The translations under genes and the position numbers were made by a program. A stretch of 64,000 bases of DNA from Halisarca cf. caerulea (lineage: Eukaryota > Porifera > Demospongiae > Chondrillida > Halisarcidae), in NCBI GenBank assembly GCA_963170055.1, contig CAUJGJ010000012.1:235839-299838 (forward strand). Reading direction: 5' to 3'. How positions within the stretch are numbered: position 1 is the stretch's first letter; every line of letters begins with the position of its first letter. Below are positions 24,601-33,883 of the stretch, piece after piece. The notes under the pieces are model-generated. The model had not been told where the DNA came from. It did no database searches and worked only from the letters and a program-made list of their open reading frames with translations.

Positions 24601-27600
24601 TCATAATAACTAGATGTGCCCAAAGCACAGTACTCGCGAGACAGTACTATAGTCAAAGTGATAGGCTACGTAGTTGGTCAACGTAGATGTCACATACATA
24701 TGAATGTCACGTGGCAGAACATGTCAACCGAGATGGCTGACCAAATCACAGCCCCCAGCCCAAACAAAATAGTCAGAACCCTACCAAAAGCAAAGACAAA
24801 TTTTCACAAGCAAAAAGTCCTCCCGAGATATGGCCTAGTTCTGTGCTATAATATGTACATCGATTGTTTTTCTACAATTCAGTACCAGGAAGCAGAAAGT
24901 GAGTTTTTTATTTCTTTTAAGTTTTAGCTAGACTTCAAACGAATCTCTTGCCTAGCTTCGAAGAGCACAAACTATTTGCCAGTGTTAGCTACTGCAAATT
25001 TTGATGAGCACCTTCCGAGTAATTTGTGTCCAAAGTGACCTGAAGTTAGTCTGGCGTTGCTGAACTGATTCTCGATTGGCGTTTTTTCGGGGACTGACGT
25101 CAGTCCCCGAAAAAACGCTGAGAGAGAATTGGGTCAGCAACGCCAGACTAAGTTTAAGGGGGGTTAAAAGAAACAGTGACATTTTACCCAAAAATAAATC
25201 AAATGTGTGGGTAGCTCAAATCCACTCCGCTATTGAGATCAGATCTGCTTGATCATGTTGGTTGCAAAAGAAGATGGTATGTGAATACAAGAAGAATAAA
25301 ATGACACAAGGAGCTATTTCAGAGTATTTGTAAAAGGAAATTTTGATTGCCAGACACCAGTTGGGAGCATTCTAGAAAAACGACTTAATGAAGTATATAG
25401 AAACGCGAAGTTTTGTTTGGTAAATGAAGTGGTTGGCATGCATTAATTAGGTTACAACAAGTGCCAGCAAAGAAAACCATCATATTGGACGCTTAATCCA
25501 TGCAGATACGTATATATATTATTATTAGCCTTATGCAAACTGGCTATACATGACTTGATGTTATAGCCTGTAGATCTGTTTCAACATCTACGTAATATAT
25601 AAAACTGTAGGAGATGTATGGGGAATATTTCAGGAAGTCAAGCCAGAGAAGAAACATACATCTGCCAATTCAGTACGTACTGAGAAAAATTCTGAACTAC
25701 AAATACGTAGTCAAATTAATATAAAAGACATGTAAAGAAAGTATGCATGTCAGCTACTTCATATGTGGATGTTCAAACATGCAGAGTTGGATGCAGGGTA
25801 TCTCCCAACACTTTTTGTTACAGATGGTGACTTTGTGATACTGGTTCAACCAGAAAGTCACCCAGACACTGAAAGTGATAAGGATGACAGTGCATGAGGC
25901 AAGGATCGAAGGAATGCAGACCACCACTGGGACCAAGTACACATGCAGGAGGCATGGGTTTAATTCAAAATTCAACTCATCTAATATTCTGCATGCATTA
26001 TTGCTGAATGACATTATTGAATTTTCACTGCAATCATGACGTCAACTTCTTATCATATTAGTTAATTTTTTCTTATTTTTCTGCTTTTGTAGTCTTTTTA
26101 TCCTCCCACCCTCTCTTGTACTTGTCCTATATATCTCTTATATCTACTGACTGGGTGCTTATAGAGTAGTTTTATCTTGGCTAAAGGCCTCCCCAGGTTA
26201 AATAAGCTTCCATAATGCAATGTTACATACTGTAAGTCTTTTTGCAGGAATATATTTAAAGTGTCATTAATTGACCATCAAAAAGAGACTATAGACTGGT
26301 TTTGTATAGTCTAGCCGCTTGCCCCATACTTCTCCTGCATGAATGAGGAGAAGGTAGGGGCTAGCAGCTAAACTAGATTTTGCATAACATCAGGCACAGA
26401 GCATTTTGTGAGGCTACAGCACTTCATGTCGGAATTCATTAGTATGGCATTAATATAAGTCTACTGAAATACGGAATTATTGTCTTTAAGTTGCATAACG
26501 TACACAGATACATATAATACGTATAAAAATTATTGTGGCTGTTGCTCTATGATTTTGTATTCAATAGTATATATACATACCATGCATGGATCAATTATTA
26601 TGCCAAAGTATTTCGAAATGATCAATTGATTGTGTTTTGCTACTGTAACAGTTTATTAGACTAAGTTGATCTTGAGTGATAACATACATAGCAGGGTGGT
26701 ACCTAGGATTTTTGAAGTAGGTGGGGTTTTAGTTGGAGACTTGAAATTTAAAGTTGCTTATTTGATTTACTTCATTGAACAATACATCATTGAACTGTGC
26801 TCAGCTGTTTATAGTACATACTCTGCTGCACTGCATGACAAATAGGTATAAACAACTCAGACATCAGCTACATGAAAGCAGACTCTAGAGGTCAGTATCA
26901 GCCCTTGCCACTGAATCAGATAGTAATATTATGTAACTTCAATAGCTAAACAGATAAAACGCACATACATGTATGTACATATACATGCAGAAAAAACGGC
27001 TCACAAAATATCTTGTATCATTTCAGAATTCTAACCTTTCAAAAGATGAGCAACTGAAGCAGCACTGTCAAATCTCTCCTTTGGATCAAATTGCATACAT
27101 TTGAGCATAATCTCTTTCAAAGGATGATCATCCTTAATAAATCTGCAGGCATCTCTGAATAATTCCTCTTGTGTGGCAGGAACTTTTGGTAGTGCCGATG
27201 TGAAATGGATTACCTCCTTTCGGGATGCTACTTCATTCATTACAATACCAAGAGCAAATATATCCACTTTCTCATCATAAGGCCCACCATGGACTCTTAA
27301 CTCCGGAACTTGTGGAAATGTGGGGTGGTTATCAGAAACAATGCAAAAATTTTCGAGCTTATGTTCGGCTCTACAAAAGTTGGCAAGCTTGACTTTTTCA
27401 TCTGTAGTTAGCATTATATTCCACATGCTGACACTACCATGTACAATTAGTGGAGATAAATGATGCAAATAGGATAGTGCGTCACAGACTGCACTGCAAA
27501 TTTCAATGACTTTTGCAGTATCCATTGCGTTCTGATTTTGTAAGTATTGATACAAGGTACAACGTATTGGCTCCATAACCAGCAAAAGCTCGTCATTATC

Positions 27601-27900
27601 GGGATCCTGGTATGCACCTTCAAACCTGACTACACAGTGGCTATCCAAACTTTTCAGCATTTCGCACTCTCTTCGAAAGCTCTCCAACTTCTGCTCTCGA
27701 CCTTTGAATATTTTGACTGATACCTTCTTCCCGTCTTCGCATTCATAGATCGGCTCGGTTACACCAACGTTTTCCTCGCTTAATAACGCTATTGGATGGT
27801 CATAGCTGATACGAAAATTCGGGGGCTTCTCAGGAATTTTGCTCAAGTAAGTTAAGTGCTGATCACTTTCTGACTCAATTTTACTTGACTCTGCTGCCAT
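15318..27900 (-). CDS. Pseudokinase - ZU5-like - UPA-like - CARD/death-fold-like protein, 10 exons, 1037 aa
   Basis: Exons in transcript order are 27900-27036, 21066-20980, 18961-18390, 18319-18209, 18136-18112 (25-bp microexon), 18030-17381, 17302-17150, 17056-16843, 16126-16028 and 15655-15318 (stop TGA 15320-15318). All junctions are GT-AG, every phase matches, and the sum is 3114 nt with no internal stop. Domains in order: pseudokinase (about 30-288); a short basic linker; an unnamed conserved-looking region (318-553); a ZU5-like beta-domain (about 575-715); a UPA-like region (to about 892); a Ser-rich linker; and a helical CARD/death-fold-like domain (926-1024). ZU5-UPA-death modules occur in UNC5, ankyrin and PIDD. 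A cytosolic scaffolding role in immune or apoptotic signalling is inferred. The first junction (donor AAAG|GTTAGA, intron of about 6 kb full of repeats) is the least certain; without it exon 1 would end with an immediate TAG as a separate gene. Confidence 0.75.
16028..16126 (-). CDS. Exon 9: Ser/Arg-rich linker
   Basis: Encodes EDEFDMSRRGSISLSPFKND followed by LSPFRERSKPNI. RRGSIS and SLSP look like basophilic and proline-directed phosphorylation sites (inference). Confidence 0.7.
   Translation of the reverse strand, partial: KKMSLICHEGDQYLFHPSRTICHPSESAANQI
16843..17302 (-). CDS. Exons 7-8: UPA-like region
   Basis: 17302-17150 and 17056-16843 encode SIENGGGVQYDWTASAIGTG followed by KVSKRQVSYKESG, then FQFQISNSSQLWQSKSTAQV and a final LKFVCTIF. 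The region sits between ZU5 and the death fold, where UPA lies in UNC5/PIDD/ankyrin proteins. The assignment rests mainly on position. Confidence 0.55.
17381..18136 (-). CDS. Exons 5-6: 25-bp microexon and ZU5-like domain
   Basis: Microexon 18136-18112 (VLDKVYTN) has a perfect TTTCAG| acceptor and |GTATGT donor; omitting it breaks the frame. Exon 18030-17381 then encodes a beta-rich domain: GGSFSLEPEIVVEKKHISY, TKIVVPADALDDKKG and AILGMGPFQLPVRRY, with a later VVYVHYDHDHITKPIDLYLP. The order matches ZU5 (conserved I-x-V/I-P-x-G/D-A-L, then a GPF strand and an aromatic-V strand). I call it ZU5-like because identity to canonical ZU5 is only motif-level. Confidence 0.7.
18209..18961 (-). CDS. 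Exons 3-4: unnamed domain N-terminal to ZU5
   Basis: Exon 3 (18961-18390) and exon 4 (18319-18209) encode about 228 residues. They include a proline-flanked stretch (EESPPSDFILVEMSLFNEPC) and an alternating hydrophobic region (LNLKNIICNELDVHPHTIIL). This resembles the ligand- or ubiquitin-like segment found ahead of ZU5 in some sponge death-domain proteins. I do not have a family name for it. Confidence 0.7.
18962..20979 (-). other. Intron 2 of the pseudokinase/ZU5 gene
   Basis: A 2-kb intron. It contains ORF-like stretches (for example minus 20471-20250) without usable splice partners in phase, and an AT tract near 19470. The direct phase match of the flanking exons argues that nothing here needs to be coding. 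Confidence 0.55.
20980..21066 (-). CDS. Exon 2: linker exon
   Basis: Flanked by TTTTGTAG| and |GTAGGA. It encodes LRDWRPSRRNTVSYYFAQSA and then PYETLYER. It takes one base from exon 1 (giving Gly) and leaves one base that completes Ala with exon 3, so it is phase-compatible with both neighbours. The reading RFDSAASVAHLLKGLRDW across the first junction looks like a normal kinase C-lobe end. Confidence 0.65.
21290..21472. mobile_element. Pogo-like MITE, subfamily B copy 1
   Basis: TA-CAATGGAAACTCTCTATAAC ... AAGAGGTTTCACTG-TA. It aligns along its length with 63798-63976; both contain GAAAAACAGTTTGT(T/A)-like, TAGAGGTTTCCACTATTCAG and TTATAGAGAGGTTTCC segments. Confidence 0.8.
22131..22160. repeat. 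Repeat end shared with 31151-31181
   Basis: ATAATTACCGAGCGGTAGCG followed by AGGTTAATTG. The same sequence, plus a TTA insertion, is at 31151-31181 in inverse orientation. Both flank GC-richer segments with CGCC/GCCATTGTG motifs, so they are probably ends of one diverged DNA-element family. Confidence 0.45.
23238..23277. repeat. Repeat end shared with 28077-28117
   Basis: AGCGAGGTTCTGAACTTTGT followed by TCACAACTAGTA. The reverse complement, with small changes, is at 28077-28117, and both are followed by GAATT/CAATT-rich sequence. The family is unknown. Confidence 0.5.
23607..24278. mobile_element. Pogo-like MITE split by a later insertion
   Basis: The left part (CAGTAGAACCTTGTTAAGAA ... 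GTAGTACTGCACATGTAT) and right part (TTCTGATAAGAACTTCTGAT ... AATAAGGTGTGACTG-TA) together match the uninterrupted copy at 36456-36632. About 490 bp of foreign sequence (about 23711-24200) sits in the middle. Confidence 0.8.
23711..24200. mobile_element. Insertion inside the MITE: hairpin plus TIR element
   Basis: 23727-23842 is a hairpin: GTTAAAACATAGGTGCGAGG pairs with its near-inverse at the end, around a CCGAGGGCGC...GCACCCGAGG loop. 23847-24200 is bounded by inverted TATAGCATCCGTT and AACGGATGCTATA. There is no coding capacity. It could be one composite element or two successive insertions. Confidence 0.6.
24511..24594. mobile_element. Small hairpin MITE
   Basis: TACCATTCTAGTCTAACAAG CTAGCCCGTC at the left pairs with GACGGACTAGTTTGTTAGAT TAGTA at the right. 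The loop is GC-rich. Confidence 0.65.
25046..25150. mobile_element. Palindromic MITE, family A copy 2 (near-perfect)
   Basis: TTAGTCTGGCGTTGCTGA ... TCAGCAACGCCAGACTAA ends, with a perfect self-complementary core CGGGGACTGACGTCAGTCCC CG. Same family as 12966-13070. Confidence 0.8.
26307..26375. repeat. Imperfect hairpin
   Basis: TAGTCTAGCCGCTTGCCCC and CTTCTCCT pair with AGGAGAAGGTAGGGGCTAGC further right. Probably a MITE remnant. Confidence 0.5.
27036..27900 (-). CDS. Exon 1: protein pseudokinase domain
   Basis: Starts MAAESSKIESESDQH; an upstream in-frame ATG at 27975 would add 25 residues. Kinase landmarks: the beta-3 lysine is present (VSVKIFKG, K63). A helix-C Glu lies in SFRRECEML. 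The hinge reads LLLVMEP. The catalytic loop is IVHGSVSMWNIML, where HRD has become HGS, losing the catalytic Asp but keeping Asn161. DFG has become NFC (VKLANFC, 174-176), losing the metal-binding Asp. The APE Glu and the F-helix Asp (VDIFALG) remain. The glycine loop is also gone. This is a degenerate, catalytically dead kinase fold of TKL/RIPK-like flavour. Confidence 0.85.
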
Positions 27901-29240
27901 CACAATGAACGTTAAACACCTTTTATTACTTAACCGCAATTGCGTGTCCATAGAGACAGCGCAGACAACCCCCATCTTCGACCATGAATATCATTACAAG
28001 TCAGCCTACTGTTATAATATTACACGCACATGCGACAGGCATAAATCCCACTGATTTCATGTACGTATAATAAAATTACTAGTTGTGAACCAAGTTCAGA
28101 ACCTCGCGATTGCTAAAACAAAAATTGAATTTTGAAATAGAAATTGAATTGTGTTCAATTCCTTTTTGACTGCTGCTTATGAATTCAAAACTGATGTGTG
28201 TGCTCATGCTTTGAGTTATAAGGCTAGATTGCCATTGCAATGGTATATTACAATGGCCATGCAGATGCAAAGTTAGCAGTTTTGTTGTTTACTCACTTGA
28301 CACATGCTTGTAAGACACAGTGTGTAGACTACAGTATCAGTACTCGTGAAGCAAGGCTGTACGACAGTGTAACATTTGCAATTTGTGACATTTGACATTC
28401 AATTTGATTGAGTCATGCATCAGTGATTGACACAAATCTGTTGAGTTTTTATTTCTTCTGGTGACACTGTGTTAAATTTGCATTGCCAAAATAAATGGTC
28501 ACTTTTCATTGTATATGATTCAATTGAATTGCAATGCTTGGTTCAATTTGGCCTGCTTGAACATTCAAATTGACACTAGCACTGAGCAATGCATGTGACA
28601 TGTACCACTGCACATAATCTGCACAAACAACCAAGTTGCAGTCCATGGTGCTAGAAGTTAGTATTATAATTATGCTTCCTCAACATAATGCTATTGTCAA
28701 TTTACCTGAACATATGCATTCGTAGACCTTGATTAATTCTGAATCAATAATATTGTAATTCATGTACCACCACACAACTGCATGAGTGATAGAAACGAAG
28801 TTGCAAACATTTTTGGTTTATTATTTGGTTCTATTTGAACAAACAGTCTGTTTTTTTTTCAAGAATTAAGTCTTTAAAATTTCTTTTGAATCCATGAACT
28901 TCATATTGATTGAACATACATCACACAATGTCATTTATAACTTGCTGCTCATACGTACATGAAATTTGTTTCTGTGATGTGTGGCCAATCTGCATGACAT
29001 TGCGTTTTAGATGATTTGTACGTAAGTGCATTTAAATTTGTGGATTTGACATATTCAGGAGCTTGGAGTACAGTTGCGACACAGGCTGCTGTGTATAAAA
29101 TAGGTTCAAATTTTGGGTTACATTAGATTTGTTTGATTGCGATGAAATCCATGGTTTCTGCAGAGGCTGTCTTCAGACACATTTCACATGATGGTATAAT
29201 CCAATTAAAATCAGAATCTAACAAATATACATGAATGTGC

Positions 29241-29750
29241 ATATACCGTTTATGTTCTAATTTTTCATTGATTCAGAGCAATTGTCACGAAAAAACGTCA
29301 TTTGGAATGGAATTGCAAGGTTTCTGAAAGGTGGCGAATAATTGGAATGGGGGGACAAATATTTAGAATCAATGACGGCGAATTAGAACCATCAAAAGAT
29401 AGACGTTTCTAGCTTGAGAACTGTTGCGCCCATTCGAGGATGCCATGCACATATACAAGGAATTTCGAATGAAAAATGAAAATCTTCTTCCTTGATTCAA
29501 CGATTACTCAAACGAAATAAAAATGACAAATATAAACGAAGGAACAGCGGTTTCTCCAGTACGGTATATCAATGGCACAACAAATGGCAGAATGAAGGCG
29601 GCCAGCCTGCGTGACGAATAATTAGGGTCTCTGACATACGTAGGATTAAAACACATGTTATTTCGTCATCAATTAGAATGCTTTTCATCCCTTTTGGAGC
29701 CCATGACGAATATTTGGAATGAAGAAAAATTAGAGCATATACGGTATATA
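29241..29750. mobile_element. About 510-bp TIR element
   Basis: Left end ATATACCGTTTATGTTCTAA TTTTTCATTGATTC; right end GAATGAAGAAAAATTAGAGC ATATACGGTATAT, its inverse with few mismatches. The interior repeats (T/C)GAATAATTAG and GGAATG motifs in both orientations. No ORF, so non-autonomous; superfamily not assigned. Confidence 0.7.
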
Positions 29751-30021
29751 ATCATTTGCTATATCAGTTTGAAAGTCCACTGATGTCACATTATAATAAT
29801 ATTTGGCATAGCGGTGCATGTTCCATACATGTACTACATACATCTCTCAGACTTAGACTTCGACAAGCAATAGTCAAGGTGAACACATTATGTGCTCAAT
29901 TACATGTTTTCTTTGCTGTATAATTTTAGAAACGGCAAACCAACAATACCAGCGAAAATGAGCTGCATGTATATATCAGGATGTTAAATGAAATGTGAAG
30001 TGTCAGTTTACATTCGATCAG

Positions 30022-30176
30022 GAACGTAACAGATTATTTGTACAAAATCAATGCACACAACGTTTCGGCCACGTAGGCCTTCATCAGCTGTATAAAACAT
30101 TTTATGCAGCTGATGAAGGCCTACATGGCCAAAACATTTTGTGCATTGATTTTGTACAATTGATCTGTTACGTTAT
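30022..30176. repeat. Inverted repeat containing two hammerhead-like motifs
   Basis: Arms of about 65-75 bp: GAACGTAACAGAT ... TTGTACAAAATCAATGCACA pairs with TGTGCATTGATTTTGTACAA ... GATCTGTTACGTT. Each arm, read outward, contains CTGATGAAGGCCTAC(G/A)TGGCC followed by GAAACGTT (minus-strand arm) or AAAACATT (plus-strand arm). Confidence 0.75.
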
Positions 30177-31739
30177 AGAATTTGTTTGAAAGTTATATTA
30201 TATCATAAGTCAACGTAGCATGCAATTAGTCTCTATCATATCAGATATAATCACACATTGCAGATTATGTCAATCAAATATGTATAATTTTATCACATGA
30301 TGGTGCAAAGTGGTGCACATGAACCGTAGTTAGTCAAATCAAGTGTTCCAAGTACAGTGGAAAACAATAACAAAAGTGCGCAACACACGAACGATATTGA
30401 ACTGTAATTTGTCAATCAATACCTTTTTATGACACTTCACATTTCAATTTTCTTACTTCTTTTCGCTAAATCACTTGTTTCGAAAACAGATAAAACTGAC
30501 ATGTTCGACTCCAAGCAAAACGGGCCGCCAGTTTATTGGTAAAAGTTGCCAGCAGTTCGTAATTCCTTTATTTTGTCATTTGTATAGCTTGTACTCGAAC
30601 AAAGTTGTCAGAGAAAGAAGACGTCCTATAGACTTCGCCGAAACAACGAAGAAAGCAAACAGAGCAGTCTTGGAGATAGCGCCATATAATCTACACGTGT
30701 CCTTGCGCATGCGCAGTTGCAAAAAAGATGCCCCTAAAGATGTCCGACACAATGGCTGACACAATGGCTACTCAATTCGATCACCCGAACAACAAAATTG
30801 TGAATCCTACTGTTTAGCGGAAGAAACTTGAAAATCGCTGTATAGAAGTTTTAGACATTATTGTGCAATAATAATGAAGATTGTTAATTTTTTCGTATCG
30901 GTCAAGATGGGACTGTCACGGACCCAAACGTAAGTGACTTTGAGCGCGTTTTGTCTAATACCCAGTGGGGAAATGCACATAAAGTTTACCTTATCACATA
31001 GAACACGTTTGCCCGCTTCTGTTATTGCCACTTCACTGCCACTTTACTTTATCACCGACTTGCAACTTGCGCACAAAGAAACGACATATTGGCCAAAATA
31101 TACGATTAAGTGCGTGGGCTTCTCGATCAGACTCCCCTATACGACGGAAACAATTAACCTCGCTAAACCGCTCGGTAATTATACGATCAAACTTCCAAGG
31201 AATCACTAAAATTAGTTCCTGTTAAAAGTAATAAAAATTGAATTCACTGCATGTAATTAATTCATGCAACAACTAAATCACTGTGCATAATAGTATTCTT
31301 ATTTATATAGGATTTATATGCAGGGTTTCTTTCAGGGAACACGTCAAAGGGGGTAGGGCGAAATTTATAGCCATGAAGTATATGGGGGGCAAGCCAAAAA
31401 CATTATAGTATATATTGCCTCTACAGTCATGCTGCGATATAAGCATCAACGTATATTAATTATCTATATATGATAGAAAATAGCATCTGTTTCTATGGGT
31501 ACGTATATATATTATATAGGTATATATAATGTTAATTTGCATGGAGCCCAATAAACATATATGCGCATGCATGTCAGTTTTTTGCATATTGCCAAAAATT
31601 TCACCATGCATGCATGAATATTAATATATTGATTGTATACATGCATATGCATTATTCCATGCAATTAACAAAGATTGTAGCCCAACTTTCTGCTATACCA
31701 GTACCTCTAGTTTATAATGTACACATATATATTTAATGG

Positions 31740-31870
31740 AAGTTGTAGTATAATTAAGATTGTGAAAAGGTAGTATGTACATGGAATATTGGCAATAATA
31801 ATCCATACATATCCACCTGAGAATAGCATAAAAATAAATATTATAGTCAATCGGAACTAAATTTGTAGTC
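31740..31870. repeat. Segment duplicated at 1305-1435
   Basis: It shares AAGATTGTGAA(A/G)AGG(T/C)AGTATGT, ACATG(G/A)AATATTG(G/A)CAAT and ATAGCATAAAAATAAAT with 1305-1435, same orientation. It spans the 3' UTR start and last codons of the SLC35E1-like gene. Confidence 0.7.
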
Positions 31871-33812
31871 CAGCATGAAACTCAGTACTTGACACTGATC
31901 CATTCACACTGTTAGGGTTCCAGTCATCTGAAGCCGGCTTCAAAGATGTTGTATCATTTCCATGCAATGGAAGGAAGCTTTCTTTAGTTTTCAAACGCTG
32001 ATTATCCAACTTGGCCTAAATAAAATAGGATAATTTGTGAGCCAAAATTTAGCACAAACTGGAGCAAATGCATTGAAAGAGTATTTGTATGAAAAAATTT
32101 AGTGGTGGGACAAAATAGTAAAGTGTCCTCATTTCTGTCAAGTGCCTGTGCTTGTTGCACAAATGGCACAAACAAGAGTACAGAACTATAAGTGGTCAAG
32201 AATACCACACAAAGAACACTAAGAAACTATATGACACACAACAGCAAAACAGTCAGATGTACGTACACCACTACACAGGCAATGGAACTGCACACGCTCA
32301 TTTCAAGAATCACATCACAAATGCATATTACGCACTTTGCTGATATACAAAGAGACATAACATAACAAATGAAAATATGTAATAAACTGTACACTTTACC
32401 AGATACATGCATCAAGAAACATACCAAAAAGCCCAAAATTGTATGAAAAGACAATGTTCTGCTCTATGTATGCATAGCTATTATAGATACTATCTATCTA
32501 CGTATGGTAGAGCTTAAGTTACCAATTCCAACACAAATTAAAGCATATTTGAAAACCTAACAATATTACAATGCAACAAACGGTGGCTGCATTACATGTG
32601 ACAATCCATCGCATTCCTCAGGGAAAGTACACTTCTGATAAATTTGCGGTAGTACATTCCTTCGCCACGTCAACAAAGTTGCAAACACATAACATTATTA
32701 TGTAAACACATGACATTAACATGACACAGCTACATCCACAGGTACATACTGTACACATGATGCTTGTGTAGGGTGTGAAAAGTCCATACCTTACCAGAAC
32801 ACACAGCACTAATACCAAAACACACCTTGTTGTAAAGGAGTACTCCAAATATGGATATTGCCATTCCAGAAATGTTGGCCATTGTGACAGGGTTGCGTAA
32901 CATAAGTATGGATACAGTTATTACAACCATCCTCTTGGTCACATTCACGATGGAGTAGCTCGTGGGTGTCATGAAGGACAGAACACTGAAGGCACACACG
33001 TTCTGCCCAAGATTGAGAAGACCTGCTAACGACAGCATTGCAATCCACTTCAAGAATTTACCGTGCTAAGACAGACAAGGGATACAGCATACAGTAGAAG
33101 GAATGCAAAACACACACATATATTCATTCAATGTCTACTATTTGCGGACACAAACAAAAATGTGAAGTCGCTGCTGCTGGACACAGGTAGTGACAGTGTA
33201 TCCCTTGCTTTGGAATTATAGTTGAAGTCAATAACATAACATACATAGATACATTGTCCTGTATTCTCATATACACAGAAGGTGTTTCAGCCAAAGAATA
33301 AGGGGTGGGGAGGAGGGCAAAAGTGTAGTTGTGAAAACAAAGGGGTGTCAATAGGCATACATACGTTCGTATTGCAAGCAAAATACTACCATTACAATTT
33401 TTGAGGTGTATAATCCACTTCCAAATTTACTGTACCCATTGTACGTTTGAAAAAAATAAACTACATATATGTGAAAACGAGAGTGTATGTGTAACTTTGG
33501 CATATGTGGTTATACTCACTTGTACAGTTCGTTCTGCCAATGACCAGAAATCTCCAAATAGCCAAAAAGGTATCAAGAGTAGACTGGCAACTTGAGACAG
33601 AAGCAGCAGAAGACGCAAGTGATGTATTTTCACTTCCCTTAAGGACTAAAAAAGGAACAAAAATGTCATTATTCATCCATACCAAGTGCACAGCAAAACA
33701 AAAACCCAAAACAGATGTTTGACCAGACAATAATACGCATCATCTACAGTATATTATGTGCAAATAATCCAGATAGCATCATACGCATGTAAACATGCAT
33801 GCACACACACAT

Positions 33813-33883
<71 letters not shown>

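Larger units (their letters stand above)
21067..27035 (-). other. Intron 1 of the pseudokinase/ZU5 gene, repeat-filled
   Basis: About 6 kb holding MITEs at 21290-21472, 23607-24278 (nested), 24511-24594, 25046-25150 and about 26307-26375, plus repeat ends at 22131 and 23238. A minus-strand frame at 25754-26014 contains a membrane-helix-like stretch but has no phase-compatible splice sites, so it is not called as coding. Confidence 0.5.
27901..31856. other. Gene-free stretch between convergently repeated regions
   Basis: I see no supported exon. It contains the repeat end at 28077, a TIR element at 29241-29750, an inverted repeat with ribozyme-like motifs at 30022-30176 and a repeat end at 31151. 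The part just upstream of 27975 should hold the pseudokinase promoter. Confidence 0.5.

Noticed and set aside
25754..26014. Minus-strand frame with a membrane-helix-like stretch (PSILASCTVILITFSVWVTF)
   Set aside because: It lies inside the long first intron of the pseudokinase gene, ends in a stop and has no donor in a phase compatible with the next exon. The composition could be chance in T-rich sequence.
27901..27975. Upstream start adding MGVVCAVSMDTQLRLSNKRC to the pseudokinase
   Set aside because: The added part looks non-conserved and the internal MAAESSK is a more typical start; MGVVC lacks the Ser/Thr at position 6 expected for myristoylation. Not excluded.
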